Source of the DNA: an uncultured Oscillibacter sp.
GTDB taxonomy: Bacteria > Bacillota > Clostridia > Oscillospirales > Oscillospiraceae
Assembly (NCBI GenBank): GCA_900551885.1
Contig: URXS01000013.1
Span: 1-29,796 of the forward strand
Direction of reading: 5' to 3'
DNA: 29,796 nucleotides
This document shows positions 7,263 to 14,237 of this stretch, in pieces. The position numbers were made by a program, and so were the translations under genes. The notes below the pieces were generated by a model that ran no database searches, was not told where the DNA came from, and saw only the letters and a program-made list of their open reading frames with translations. Each line of letters starts with the position of its first letter. The first letter of the stretch is position 1.

Positions 7263-7353
7263 GTATCCAGACGTAAAACCGCAAAAAAAGAGGAAAATAA
7301 AATTTAGATAATTGCTTAAATTAAAAAACTGTGAATAAATGAATAATATTTTT

Positions 7354-7367
7354 TGAAACTGGTTGCA
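7354..7367 (+). promoter_or_regulatory. cre-like (CcpA) palindrome in the phosphoketolase promoter
   Basis: TGAAACTGGTTGCA lies inside the near-palindrome TTGAAACTGGTTGCAA (7353-7368). It matches 8 of the 10 fixed positions of the catabolite-response consensus TGWNANCGNTNWCA, but lacks the central C of CG. It overlaps the -35 box, a repressing position. Binding by CcpA or another LacI-family regulator is inference. Confidence 0.4.
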
Positions 7368-7390
7368 ATTACAAAAATAATAGATATACT
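7363..7390 (+). promoter_or_regulatory. Phosphoketolase promoter
   Basis: TTGCAA (7363-7368), 16-base spacer, TATACT (7385-7390), in a strongly AT-rich stretch (7285-7424) unlike the GC-rich surroundings. A GGGGG(A) ribosome site at about 7413 precedes the ATG at 7425. Confidence 0.72.
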
Positions 7391-7424
7391 AAACTCAAAT
7401 CATTAAAAATAAGGGGGATCAATT

Positions 7425-9872
7425 ATGCCCAGAACTGCACGGAAAGCGGCCAAGCCGCAGGCCAAACCCAAGGCCAACACCCGCCTGTCCAAAAAGCCGC
7501 CTCTGACACCTGCTCAACTGAAGCAGGTGGACGCCTGGTGGCGGGCCGCCAACTATCTGTCCGCCTGCCAGCTCTATCTGCTGGACAACCCTCTGCTGAA
7601 GCGGCCCCTGGCTGCCTCGGACCTGAAGCAGACCATCGTGGGCCACTGGGGCACGGTGCCCGGCCAGAACTTTATCTATACCCATCTGAACCGGGTCATC
7701 AAGAAGGATGATCTGAACATGATCTATCTCTCCGGCCCGGGCCACGGCGGCAACGCCATGGTTGCTCAGGACTGGCTGGACGGTACTTACACGGAGGTCT
7801 ATCCCAATATCACCCAGGATGAGGACGGCATGCGCAAGCTATTCAAGCAGTTCTCCTTCCCGGGCGGCATCCCCAGCCATGTGGCGCCGGAGACGCCTGG
7901 CTCCATCAACGAGGGTGGCGAGCTGGGCTACTCCCTGGCCCACGCCTTCGGCGCCGTGGCCGACAACCCCGACCTGATTGCCGCCTGCGTGGTGGGCGAC
8001 GGTGAGGCGGAGACCGGCCCCCTGGCCACCTCCTGGCACTCCAACAAGTTTCTCAACCCCATTACCGACGGCGCTGTGCTGCCCATCCTGCATCTGAACG
8101 GCTTCAAGATCGCCAACCCCACCATCTTCTCCCGCATCTCTCATGAGGAACTGGAGCAGTTCTTCCGCGGCTGTGGCTGGGAGCCCCGTTTCGTGGAGGG
8201 CAGCGAGCCGGAGAAAATGCACCAGCAGATGGCCGCCACGCTGGACTGGGCCATCCGGGAGATCCACCGCATCCAGGAGCATGCCCGCTCCACCGGCGAC
8301 ACCACCCGCCCCCGCTGGCCGGTGATCATATTCCGCTCTCCCAAGGGCTGGACCGGCCCTGTGGAGGTGGACGGCAAAGCAGTGGAGAACTGCTTCCGGG
8401 CCCACCAGGTGCCCATCTCCATGGGCCCCGACACGGAGGCGCACCTGCCCCTGCTGGAGAAATGGCTGCGCAGCTATAAGCCCGAAGAACTGTTTGACGA
8501 GGACGGTCGCCCAGTGGAGCTGCTGCGCTCCTTCCCGCCCCAGGGCCAGCGCCGCATGGGCGCCAATCCCCACGCCAACGGCGGGTTGCTGCTGCGGGAC
8601 CTGCGGACGCCGGATTTCCGCCAGTACGCTGTGGAGGTCCCTGCTCCCGGCGAGGTGGAGGCCCAGGACATGCTGGTGCTGGGCGGCTACGTCCGGGACG
8701 TGATGAAGCTGAACCTGGAGTCCCGGAACTTCCGCATTTTCGCCCCGGACGAGACGGCCTCCAATCGACTGCACCCGGTCTTTGAGGTGACAGGCCGCCG
8801 CTTCCTGGGAGAGCGGATGGAGAACGAGGACCCGGAGGAGCATCTGGACCCGGACGGCCGGGTCATGGACTCCATGCTGTCCGAGCACATGTGCGAGGGC
8901 TGGCTGGAGGGCTATCTGCTGACCGGCCGCCATGGCTTTTTCAACAGCTATGAGGCCTTTATCCGTATCGTGGACTCCATGTTCGCCCAGCACGCCAAGT
9001 GGCTCAAGACCTGCAACGAGCTGCCCTGGCGCCAGGACATCGCCTCTTTGAACTATATCCTCTCCTCCAATGTCTGGCAGCAGGACCACAACGGCTTTAC
9101 CCATCAGGACCCCGGCTTCCTGGACCATGTGGCCAACAAGAAGGCGGATGTGGTGCGCATCTATCTGCCCCCCGACGCCAACTGCCTTCTGAGCTGCTTC
9201 GACCACTGCATCAAGAGCCGCAACTATGTCAACGTCATAGTGGCCAGCAAGCATCCCCGCCCTCAGTGGCTGACCATGGACCAGGCGGTGAAGCACTGCA
9301 CCCAGGGCATCGGCATCTGGGACTGGGCCTCCAACGACCAGGGCCAGGAGCCGGACGTGGTCATGGCCTGCTGCGGCGATACGCCTACTCTGGAGACGCT
9401 GGCGGCGGTCACCATCCTTCGGAAGGAGCTGCCGGAGCTGAAGATCCGGGTGGTGAATGTGGTGGACCTGATGAAGCTGCAGCCTCACACGGAGCACCCC
9501 CACGGCCTGACAGACATGGAGTACGATATGCTCTTCACCCAGGATAAACCCATCATCTTCGCCTACCACGGCTATCCCACCCTGATTCATGAGCTGACCT
9601 ATCGCCGTCACAACAAGCACCTCCACGTCCGGGGCTACAAGGAGGAGGGCACCATCACCACGCCCTTTGACATGCGGGTCCTCAACGACATCGACCGGTT
9701 CCACCTGGTCATCGACGTGGTCCAGCGGCTCCACACCCTGGGCAATCGGGGCGCCTACCTGGTCCAGCGGATGAACGACAAGCTGGTGGAGCACCGCCAG
9801 TATATCAAGGACCACGGCGTGGACCTGCCGGAGATCCGGGAGTGGAAGTGGAACGGCGGCAAGGGCATCTGA
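7425..9872 (+). CDS. xfp: Phosphoketolase (xylulose-5-phosphate / fructose-6-phosphate)
   Basis: Thiamine-diphosphate enzyme of 815 residues, the full length of the family. It cleaves xylulose 5-phosphate (often also fructose 6-phosphate) with phosphate to acetyl phosphate and glyceraldehyde 3-phosphate or erythrose 4-phosphate. Seen: TVPGQNFIYTHLNR (77-90), the SGPGHGGNAMVAQDWLDG block (103-120), GGIPSHVAPETPGSINEGGELGYSL (147-171) and the TPP/Mg motif GDGEAETGPLATSW (191-204). The middle and C-terminal domains have LSSNVWQQDHNGFTHQDPG and TLGNRGAYLVQRMNDKL. The first 24 residues are an unusual lysine/proline/alanine-rich tail (RKAAKPQAKPKANTRLSKK) with no catalytic role that I can name. The gene is alone between its own promoter and a strong terminator. 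It gives a direct route from sugar phosphates to acetyl phosphate and ATP. Confidence 0.97.
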   Translation: MPRTARKAAKPQAKPKANTRLSKKPPLTPAQLKQVDAWWRAANYLSACQLYLLDNPLLKRPLAASDLKQTIVGHWGTVPGQNFIYTHLNRVIKKDDLNMIYLSGPGHGGNAMVAQDWLDGTYTEVYPNITQDEDGMRKLFKQFSFPGGIPSHVAPETPGSINEGGELGYSLAHAFGAVADNPDLIAACVVGDGEAETGPLATSWHSNKFLNPITDGAVLPILHLNGFKIANPTIFSRISHEELEQFFRGCGWEPRFVEGSEPEKMHQQMAATLDWAIREIHRIQEHARSTGDTTRPRWPVIIFRSPKGWTGPVEVDGKAVENCFRAHQVPISMGPDTEAHLPLLEKWLRSYKPEELFDEDGRPVELLRSFPPQGQRRMGANPHANGGLLLRDLRTPDFRQYAVEVPAPGEVEAQDMLVLGGYVRDVMKLNLESRNFRIFAPDETASNRLHPVFEVTGRRFLGERMENEDPEEHLDPDGRVMDSMLSEHMCEGWLEGYLLTGRHGFFNSYEAFIRIVDSMFAQHAKWLKTCNELPWRQDIASLNYILSSNVWQQDHNGFTHQDPGFLDHVANKKADVVRIYLPPDANCLLSCFDHCIKSRNYVNVIVASKHPRPQWLTMDQAVKHCTQGIGIWDWASNDQGQEPDVVMACCGDTPTLETLAAVTILRKELPELKIRVVNVVDLMKLQPHTEHPHGLTDMEYDMLFTQDKPIIFAYHGYPTLIHELTYRRHNKHLHVRGYKEEGTITTPFDMRVLNDIDRFHLVIDVVQRLHTLGNRGAYLVQRMNDKLVEHRQYIKDHGVDLPEIREWKWNGGKGI

Positions 9873-9915
9873 TGGAGGAAACCGCTGCCAGTCCAAAAGA
9901 AAAGACGCCTTAACG

Positions 9916-9950
9916 AACAGGCGGACCCGCTTGGCGGGTCCGCCTGTTTT
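9916..9950. terminator. Terminator between phosphoketolase and the suf genes
   Basis: Perfect 15-bp stem AACAGGCGGACCCGC (9916-9930) / GCGGGTCCGCCTGTT (9934-9948) with loop TTG and a TTTT run. It lies about 45 bases after the phosphoketolase stop and between convergent genes. Confidence 0.92.
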
Positions 9951-10030
9951 GATATGTGTTTTTCACTTCCGTCGGGCGCGGTACATTCCTCGGAAAGACC
10001 GTGATTCCTTCGGAAATCCCGGTTTCCCGA

Positions 10031-10957
10031 TCAGGCCAGGAAGCCCTTGAGGATGCAGTCCTCCGCCTCCTCCTCGGTAAGGCCCAGGGTCTCCAGCTTG
10101 AGGAGCTGGTCCCCGGCGATCTTGCCGATGGCGGCCTCGTGAATCAACTGGGCCTCGGTGCAGTTGGCGATGATCTCCGGAATGGAGCGGATCTTGGCGT
10201 CACCCATGATGATGGAGTCGCACTGGACGTGGCCGAAGCACTTGGCGTCGCCCACCACCCGGGGATTGAACACCTGGGAGGAGGTGTCCTGGGCTACGGA
10301 CCGGGAGATCACCCGGCACTTGGAGTCCTTGCCCTCCAGGTCGATCTCCATGTTGCTCTCCGCCGTCTGATTGCCGTGGGTCAGCAGCCGCTCAGTGATG
10401 ACGGCCTCACTGCCATCGGCACAGACGATCTTGGTGTCCCGCTTGGTGGAGTCTACGCCCCGGATCTGGACGGTATCCATCTGAATGGAGGCGCCCTCCT
10501 CCAGGTAGACGATGGTCCGGGGGTTGAACACCTTGCCGCCCTTGCCGTCGCCCTCGCCGTAGTGCTTTTCGCTGTAGTGGACCTTGGAGTTGCGGCCCAC
10601 ATGGAAGGTGTGGATGCCATCGTGGCGGGACTCCTGGTCGCCGCAGTTGTGAATGCCGCAGCCGGCCACGATCTCCACGTCGCAGTTCTCCCCGATGTAG
10701 AAGTCGTTGTAGACCGTCTCCTGGATGCCGGGTTTGGTGATGATGACGGGGATATGGCAGGTCTCGCCTACGGTGCCGTCCAGGACATGAATATCGATGC
10801 CGCTCTTGCCGTCGGCACGGTTGTCGATTTTGATGTGCTCCGTGGACTCCCGGCCGTCGCAGCCGCAGTCCTTACGGATATTGAACGCCCCTACGGGCTT
10901 GCCCAACATGTCCGCGATCTTCTCCAGAAGCTCGCGATCCACCTGTGTATCCATCAT
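10031..10957 (-). CDS. SufB/SufD-like Fe-S scaffold (minimal SUF/SMS type)
   Basis: Protein of 308 residues from the SufBD core family, which assembles Fe-S clusters in complex with SufC in the cytoplasm. It is shorter than classic SufB (about 470) and lacks most of the N-terminal region. Cys-rich stretches are seen at CGCDGRES (31-38), AGCGIHNCGDQESRHDG (98-114) and CFGHVQCDSIIMGDAKIRSIPEI (240-262). The SufB-type LIHEAAIGKIAGDQLLKL is at 271-288. Its ATG (10957) overlaps the sufC stop in ATGA, with AAGGTG 7 bases upstream; a second ATG follows directly. With SufC as the only partner this fits the small two-gene systems described as SUF-like minimal systems (SmsC-SmsB); that assignment is inference. 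Confidence 0.88.
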   Translation of the reverse strand: MMDTQVDRELLEKIADMLGKPVGAFNIRKDCGCDGRESTEHIKIDNRADGKSGIDIHVLDGTVGETCHIPVIITKPGIQETVYNDFYIGENCDVEIVAGCGIHNCGDQESRHDGIHTFHVGRNSKVHYSEKHYGEGDGKGGKVFNPRTIVYLEEGASIQMDTVQIRGVDSTKRDTKIVCADGSEAVITERLLTHGNQTAESNMEIDLEGKDSKCRVISRSVAQDTSSQVFNPRVVGDAKCFGHVQCDSIIMGDAKIRSIPEIIANCTEAQLIHEAAIGKIAGDQLLKLETLGLTEEEAEDCILKGFLA

Positions 10958-11694
10958 TTCAAAGCACCTTCTTTCGTGAGAACCGGGCACCCGGACAGGG
11001 TGTCCGCCAGGATCTGGGGCAGAATCTCCTTGGGCGTGCCCCGGTGGCGCAGCTCGCCGTCGCCCACCACGATCACCTCATCCGCCAGGGAGATGATCCG
11101 CTCCTGGTGGGAGATGATGATCATGGTGGCGGTGCCGGCGGCGTGGATCTGTTCAAAAGTCTCCGTCAGCCGGGCGAAGCTCCACAGGTCGATGCCCGCT
11201 TCCGGCTCATCGAAGATCATCAACTGGCTGTTCCGAGCCAGAATGGTGGCGATCTCAATGCGCTTGACCTCGCCGCCGGAGAGGGACACGTCCACCTCCC
11301 GGTCCAGATAGTCGTTGGCGCACAGGCCCACCTTGGTCAGATACTGGCAGCACTGGTCCTTGGTCAGCTTCTGGCTGCCGGCGGCTACATTCAGCAGCTT
11401 GCGGACCGTGATGCCCTTGAACCGGGGGGGTTGCTGGAAGCCGTAGCTGATGCCCAGGCGGGCCCGCTCGGTGATGCCCAGGTCCGTGATGTCCTGGCCG
11501 TTCCAGATGATCTGCCCGGCGGTGGGCTTCACCAGGCCCATGATGATCTTGGCCAGAGTGGTTTTACCGCCGCCGTTGGGGCCGGTGAAAACCACCAGTT
11601 TGTGGTCGTCCAGAGTCAGAGAGATGTCCCGGAGGATGCCCAGCTCCTCCTCACCCTCCCGGACGGTATAGCTGATATGTTTCAGTTCCAGCAT
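10954..11694 (-). CDS. sufC: SufC-type ABC ATPase for Fe-S cluster assembly
   Basis: Cytoplasmic ATPase of 246 residues, the normal SufC length, driving the SufBD scaffold. It has Walker A GPNGGGKTT (38-46), the Q-loop region YGFQQPPRFKGITVRKLL, signature LSGGEVKR (138-145), Walker B LMIFDEPEAGID (158-169) and switch His196 in IISHQ. The FDEPEAGID form is typical of SufC rather than of transport ATPases. The ATG at 11694 has AAGGAGGT upstream. It leads a two-gene operon with the SufB-like gene. No cysteine desulfurase (SufS), SufU or SufE lies in the window. Confidence 0.93.
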   Translation of the reverse strand: MLELKHISYTVREGEEELGILRDISLTLDDHKLVVFTGPNGGGKTTLAKIIMGLVKPTAGQIIWNGQDITDLGITERARLGISYGFQQPPRFKGITVRKLLNVAAGSQKLTKDQCCQYLTKVGLCANDYLDREVDVSLSGGEVKRIEIATILARNSQLMIFDEPEAGIDLWSFARLTETFEQIHAAGTATMIIISHQERIISLADEVIVVGDGELRHRGTPKEILPQILADTLSGCPVLTKEGALK

Positions 11695-11721
11695 AATTCG
11701 GAACCTCCTTCGCTGGCGTAT

Positions 11722-11742
11722 ATAGTCGTAACTATTCTAGTT
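11722..11742. promoter_or_regulatory. Overlapping inverted repeats at the sufC promoter (operator candidate)
   Basis: Two interlocked palindromes: ATAGT-CGTA-ACTAT (11722-11735) and AACTA-TTC-TAGTT (11730-11742). The second overlaps the -10 box. The layout would suit a dimeric repressor, for example an Rrf2/IscR-type iron-sulfur sensor, but the sequence does not identify the protein. Confidence 0.45.
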
Positions 11743-11767
11743 TAGCAGAAGAAACTGGAAAAAGCAA
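11739..11767 (-). promoter_or_regulatory. Promoter of sufC operon
   Basis: On the minus strand TTGCTT (11767-11762), 17-base spacer, TAAACT (11744-11739). Confidence 0.65.
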
Positions 11768-11839
11768 CGCAGAGCCGTTCTTTTCCAAGGCTATTTTAAC
11801 CCGAGGGCGGAAAATGTATGGGTTGCATTTGCAACAGTC

Positions 11840-11866
11840 ACGAAATAATCTCCCGGGCATATGCTA
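11840..11866 (+). promoter_or_regulatory. SigK-like sporulation promoter candidate
   Basis: AC (11840-11841), 16-base spacer, CATATGCTA (11858-11866). This fits the mother-cell SigK pattern AC-N16/17-CATAnnnTA, 22 bases before the start codon. No better SigA promoter is obvious: TTGCAT at 11823 followed by ATAATC at 11845 is a weaker alternative. The SigK pattern is short, so chance is possible. Confidence 0.35.
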
Positions 11867-11887
11867 AAAGGAAAAGGAGGGACCCGT

Positions 11888-12532
11888 ATGGAACAAAATC
11901 TACATACCCCCATGCCCTATGACTACCGGCAGTATGACCGGGTGTGGCAGCGGGTGGCGCCGGGCCTGGAGCCCTATCCCGACTTGAAGGAGACCGAGGC
12001 GAAGCTGGCGGAATTGAAGAATACCCAGGGGCCGGCGGTGCCGGCCATGGAGGAAGCGCCCATGCCGGATACCATGCCGGAGGAACAGCTCCCCGGCGCC
12101 ATGCAGGACCCCTGCTGCATGGGTACCGCTGCTGAGGAGATGCTGGAGGTGCTGGAGGGCTTCATCGAGGTGGAGCTGGCGGACCGGCGCCACTACATGG
12201 CGCTGAGCCGACAGGCGCCGGCCTTTGCCCGGCAGCAGATCCGGGAGCTGGCTACAGAGGCGGGATGCGCCGCCAAGCGGCTGATGGCCGCCTGCTATCT
12301 GATTACCGGAGCGTGCTACCAGCCATCGGTGGAATGTGGCCGGATCTGCCTGGGCCGCTGGTGCGTGGCCCTGCGGGAGCGGTACCACGCCGAGGCCTGC
12401 AACGGGATGAACTATCTGCGGGCAGCGGAGGGGACCACGGACCCCTGCCTGGAGCGGCTGCTGACAGAACTGGGGGAGGAGTCCTACCGGCAGGCGGACG
12501 CCCTTTTGTGTCTGCTGCAGCGAAGTTTGTGA
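11888..12532 (+). CDS. Ferritin-like four-helix protein
   Basis: Protein of 214 residues. The first 75 or so are low-complexity and proline/methionine-rich with tyrosines (MPYDYRQYDRVWQRV). They are followed by four predicted helices of ferritin-like type, with acidic and histidine residues spaced as metal ligands might be. Helix A has LEGFIEVELADRRHYMAL, helix B RQQIRELATEAGCAAKRLM, helix C VALRERYHAEACNGMNYL and helix D ERLLTELGEESYRQADALL. Ferritin-like proteins of this sort are common in spore-forming Clostridia, some in the spore coat; a coat role here is only suggested by the SigK-like promoter. ATG 11888 has GGAGGG 6 bases upstream. It is cysteine-rich for its size. The function is unknown. 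Confidence 0.65.
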   Translation: MEQNLHTPMPYDYRQYDRVWQRVAPGLEPYPDLKETEAKLAELKNTQGPAVPAMEEAPMPDTMPEEQLPGAMQDPCCMGTAAEEMLEVLEGFIEVELADRRHYMALSRQAPAFARQQIRELATEAGCAAKRLMAACYLITGACYQPSVECGRICLGRWCVALRERYHAEACNGMNYLRAAEGTTDPCLERLLTELGEESYRQADALLCLLQRSL

Positions 12533-12541
12533 GACCTACCT

Positions 12542-12572
12542 GGGGGCGGGCCGCCTGGAGGCGGCTGCCCCC
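12542..12572. repeat. Stem-loop carrying repeat copy 1
   Basis: GGGGGC (12542-12547) pairs with GCCCCC (12567-12572) around the inner hairpin CCGCC-TGGA-GGCGG (12551-12564). Bases 12551-12573 form a 23-base sequence repeated exactly at 12744-12766. Confidence 0.8.
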
Positions 12573-12574
12573 TC

Positions 12575-12604
12575 AGCTTGTCGAAAAAGTGTTTTCGACA
12601 AGCT
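12575..12604. repeat. Perfect 13-bp inverted repeat
   Basis: AGCTTGTCGAAAA (12575-12587), loop AGTG, TTTTCGACAAGCT (12592-12604). There is no T-run after it, so it is not a standard terminator. Part of the arm (TTTTTTCGACA) recurs at 12721-12731. Confidence 0.85.
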
Positions 12605-12609
12605 GCTTG

Positions 12610-12643
12610 CGTTTTTCAGAGCTCTTTTAAGTTCTGAAAAACG
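12610..12643. repeat. 11-bp inverted repeat
   Basis: CGTTTTTCAGA (12610-12620) and TCTGAAAAACG (12633-12643), with a 12-base centre. This is the third hairpin in a row in this gap. Nothing recognisable fills 12644-12720. Confidence 0.75.
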
Positions 12644-12735
12644 ATAGATTCAAATGGCGCAGGACACCCTTCCTGGGTTTCCCGCGCACACGCTTCCTTC
12701 CCGTGATTGATACCTTCCGGTTTTTTCGACAGACT

Positions 12736-12769
12736 GGGGCAGTCCGCCTGGAGGCGGCTGCCCCCTTTT
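12736..12769 (+). terminator. Terminator-like stem-loop carrying repeat copy 2
   Basis: GGGGCAG (12736-12742) / CTGCCCC (12758-12764), enclosing CCGCC-TGGA-GGCGG (12744-12757) with one bulged T, followed by TTTT. It is the second copy of the 23-base repeat (12744-12766). It could end transcripts from the ferritin-like gene, though it is 200 bases away. Confidence 0.65.
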
Positions 12770-12785
12770 CTGTTTTCGGAATTTG

Positions 12786-12794
12786 TGTTATACT
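12786..12794 (+). promoter_or_regulatory. Extended -10 promoter of the DUF2461 gene
   Basis: TGTTATACT: TG one base before the hexamer TATACT (12789-12794). No good -35 box is present, as is common with extended -10 promoters. Confidence 0.5.
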
Positions 12795-12830
12795 AAGTGC
12801 CGAATTTTAATACCCAACGGGAGGCACGGC

Positions 12831-13511
12831 ATGTTTACCGGATTCACCGACGAGACAGTGGATTTCATGTGGGGCATCCGCTTCAACAACGAGAAGCCCT
12901 GGTTTGAGGCCCACAAGGAGACCTATCTGAACAGCTTTTACCAGCCTATGCGGGAGCTGGGGGAGGAGCTGCGGGACTTTTTGGCGGACAAGCGTCCGCA
13001 GTACGGACTGATCTGCAAGACCACCCGCATCTACCGGGATGCCCGGCGGCTCCACGGCCGGGGGCCCTACAAGGACCACCTGTGGTTCTGTGTGGAGCAG
13101 CCCTCGGAGCAGTGGACCGCCCGGCCCACCTTCTGGTTCGAGCTGGGGCCGGAGGCCTGGAGCTGCGGCATGGGGTATTATATGCCCCGGCCGCTGACCA
13201 TGGCCAAGCTGCGGGCCCGGATCGACCGGGACCCCAAGACCATGGAGACCCTGACAAGGAAACTGGCCCGGCAGAAGGAGTTCCAACTGGAGACGGAGGA
13301 CTACAAGCGGCCCCGGGCGGCAGCGCCTTCGCCGTTGCTGGAGCCCTGGTACCGGATGAAGAGCTTTTCCATCTGCCACGAGGAGAAGTTGACGGAGGAG
13401 CTGTTCTCCCGGGAGATCGTGGAGCGGCTGAAGAAAGGCTTCGACTTTCTGCTGCCCTACTACGACTACTTCGCCACCCTGGAAGGGGACCCGGACCCCA
13501 GAGATCCGTGA
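12831..13511 (+). CDS. DUF2461 family protein
   Basis: Cytoplasmic protein of 226 residues resembling the DUF2461 (TIGR02453) family, whose function is not known. Typical features are FTDETVDFMWGIRFNNEKPWFEAHKETY near the N-terminus and RIYRDARRLHGRGPYKDHLWF about residues 63-83. Later come an aromatic beta-rich stretch (FWFELGPEAWSCGMGYYMP) and the late EPWYRMKSFSICHEE segment. Length is normal for the family. The start is ATG 12831, with CGGGAGG 6 bases before it; an upstream in-frame start would lie inside the promoter. An HD-domain gene with its own promoter follows 75 bases later. Confidence 0.85.
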   Translation: MFTGFTDETVDFMWGIRFNNEKPWFEAHKETYLNSFYQPMRELGEELRDFLADKRPQYGLICKTTRIYRDARRLHGRGPYKDHLWFCVEQPSEQWTARPTFWFELGPEAWSCGMGYYMPRPLTMAKLRARIDRDPKTMETLTRKLARQKEFQLETEDYKRPRAAAPSPLLEPWYRMKSFSICHEEKLTEELFSREIVERLKKGFDFLLPYYDYFATLEGDPDPRDP

Positions 13512-13519
13512 GGCGGGGG

Positions 13520-13548
13520 TTGAAAAAGCGGGAAAAACCGGCTATACT
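13520..13548 (+). promoter_or_regulatory. Promoter of the HD-domain gene
   Basis: TTGAAA (13520-13525), 17-base spacer, TATACT (13543-13548). Confidence 0.8.
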
Positions 13549-13586
13549 GACAGCAATTTCAATTACGGTCAAAGGAGAGGATTTCC

Positions 13587-14171
13587 ATGAAAACGTGTCC
13601 TGACCGGGCCCAGGCCCTGGACCTGCTGCGCAAGTATAACAAGGAGCACTTCCACATCCAGCACGCACTGACGGTGGAGGCCGTCATGCGCTGGTACGCT
13701 GAGAACCTGGGCTACGGGGATGAGGCGGACTTCTGGGCCACGGTGGGGTTGCTCCATGACGTGGATTTTGAACAGTGGCCGGAGGAGCACTGCAAAAAGG
13801 CTCCGGAGCTGCTGGCGGAGATCGGCTGCGGCGAGGACTTCATCCACGCGGTGTGCAGCCACGGCTACGGCCTGTGCTCCGACGTGGAGCCCACGGAGGA
13901 GATGGAGAAGGTGCTCTTTGCCGCCGACGAGCTGACGGGCCTGATCGGCGCCGCGGCTCTGATGCGGCCCAGCAAGAGCTGCCAGGACATGGAGGTCAGC
14001 TCCCTGAAAAAGAAGTTCAAGGACAAGAAGTTCGCCGCCGGCTGCTCCCGGGATGTGATCAAAGAGGGCGCGGAGCGGCTGGGCTGGCCCCTGGAGGAGC
14101 TGATGGACAAGACCCTCCAGGCTATGCGCTCCAGTGAGGAGACCATCGCGGCGGAGCTGGCAAAGCTGTAA
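13587..14171 (+). CDS. HD-domain phosphohydrolase-like protein
   Basis: Cytoplasmic protein of 194 residues of the HD superfamily, metal-dependent phosphohydrolases acting on nucleotides or related compounds. Metal-site candidates are H26 (HIQHALTVEAVM), the paired H57-D58 (GLLHDVDFEQWPEEH), H92 (CSHGYG) and D114 (FAADELTGLI). The substrate cannot be told. Its order of motifs resembles small HD proteins annotated simply as hydrolases in Clostridia. AAAGGAGAGG precedes the ATG. It is monocistronic between its own promoter and a shared bidirectional terminator. Confidence 0.85.
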   Translation: MKTCPDRAQALDLLRKYNKEHFHIQHALTVEAVMRWYAENLGYGDEADFWATVGLLHDVDFEQWPEEHCKKAPELLAEIGCGEDFIHAVCSHGYGLCSDVEPTEEMEKVLFAADELTGLIGAAALMRPSKSCQDMEVSSLKKKFKDKKFAAGCSRDVIKEGAERLGWPLEELMDKTLQAMRSSEETIAAELAKL

Positions 14172-14195
14172 GAGCGTGAGTCTGCGAGGCGAATG

Positions 14196-14234
14196 AAAAA
14201 GGACGGAGCCGGAAGGCTCCGTCCTCTGTTTTTT
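14196..14234. terminator. Bidirectional terminator
   Basis: Stem GGACGGAGCC (14201-14210) / GGCTCCGTCC (14215-14224) with loop GGAA. An A-run precedes it and TTTTTT (14229-14234) follows. It separates the convergent HD-domain and LysE-type genes. Confidence 0.9.
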
Positions 14235-14237
14235 CCG

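Noticed and set aside
6718..7284. YgjP-type protein starting at TTG 7284, giving a signal-like N-terminus
   Set aside because: The extension contains the promoter elements and is not part of the family; the zinc protease is expected in the cytoplasm.
7839..9896. Long minus-strand open frame opposite phosphoketolase
   Set aside because: Antisense shadow; every conserved phosphoketolase motif is on the plus strand.
12542..12769. Repeat cluster as a CRISPR array
   Set aside because: Only two copies of the 23-mer, 193 bases apart, and the intervening DNA is itself made of inverted repeats rather than spacers; no cas genes.
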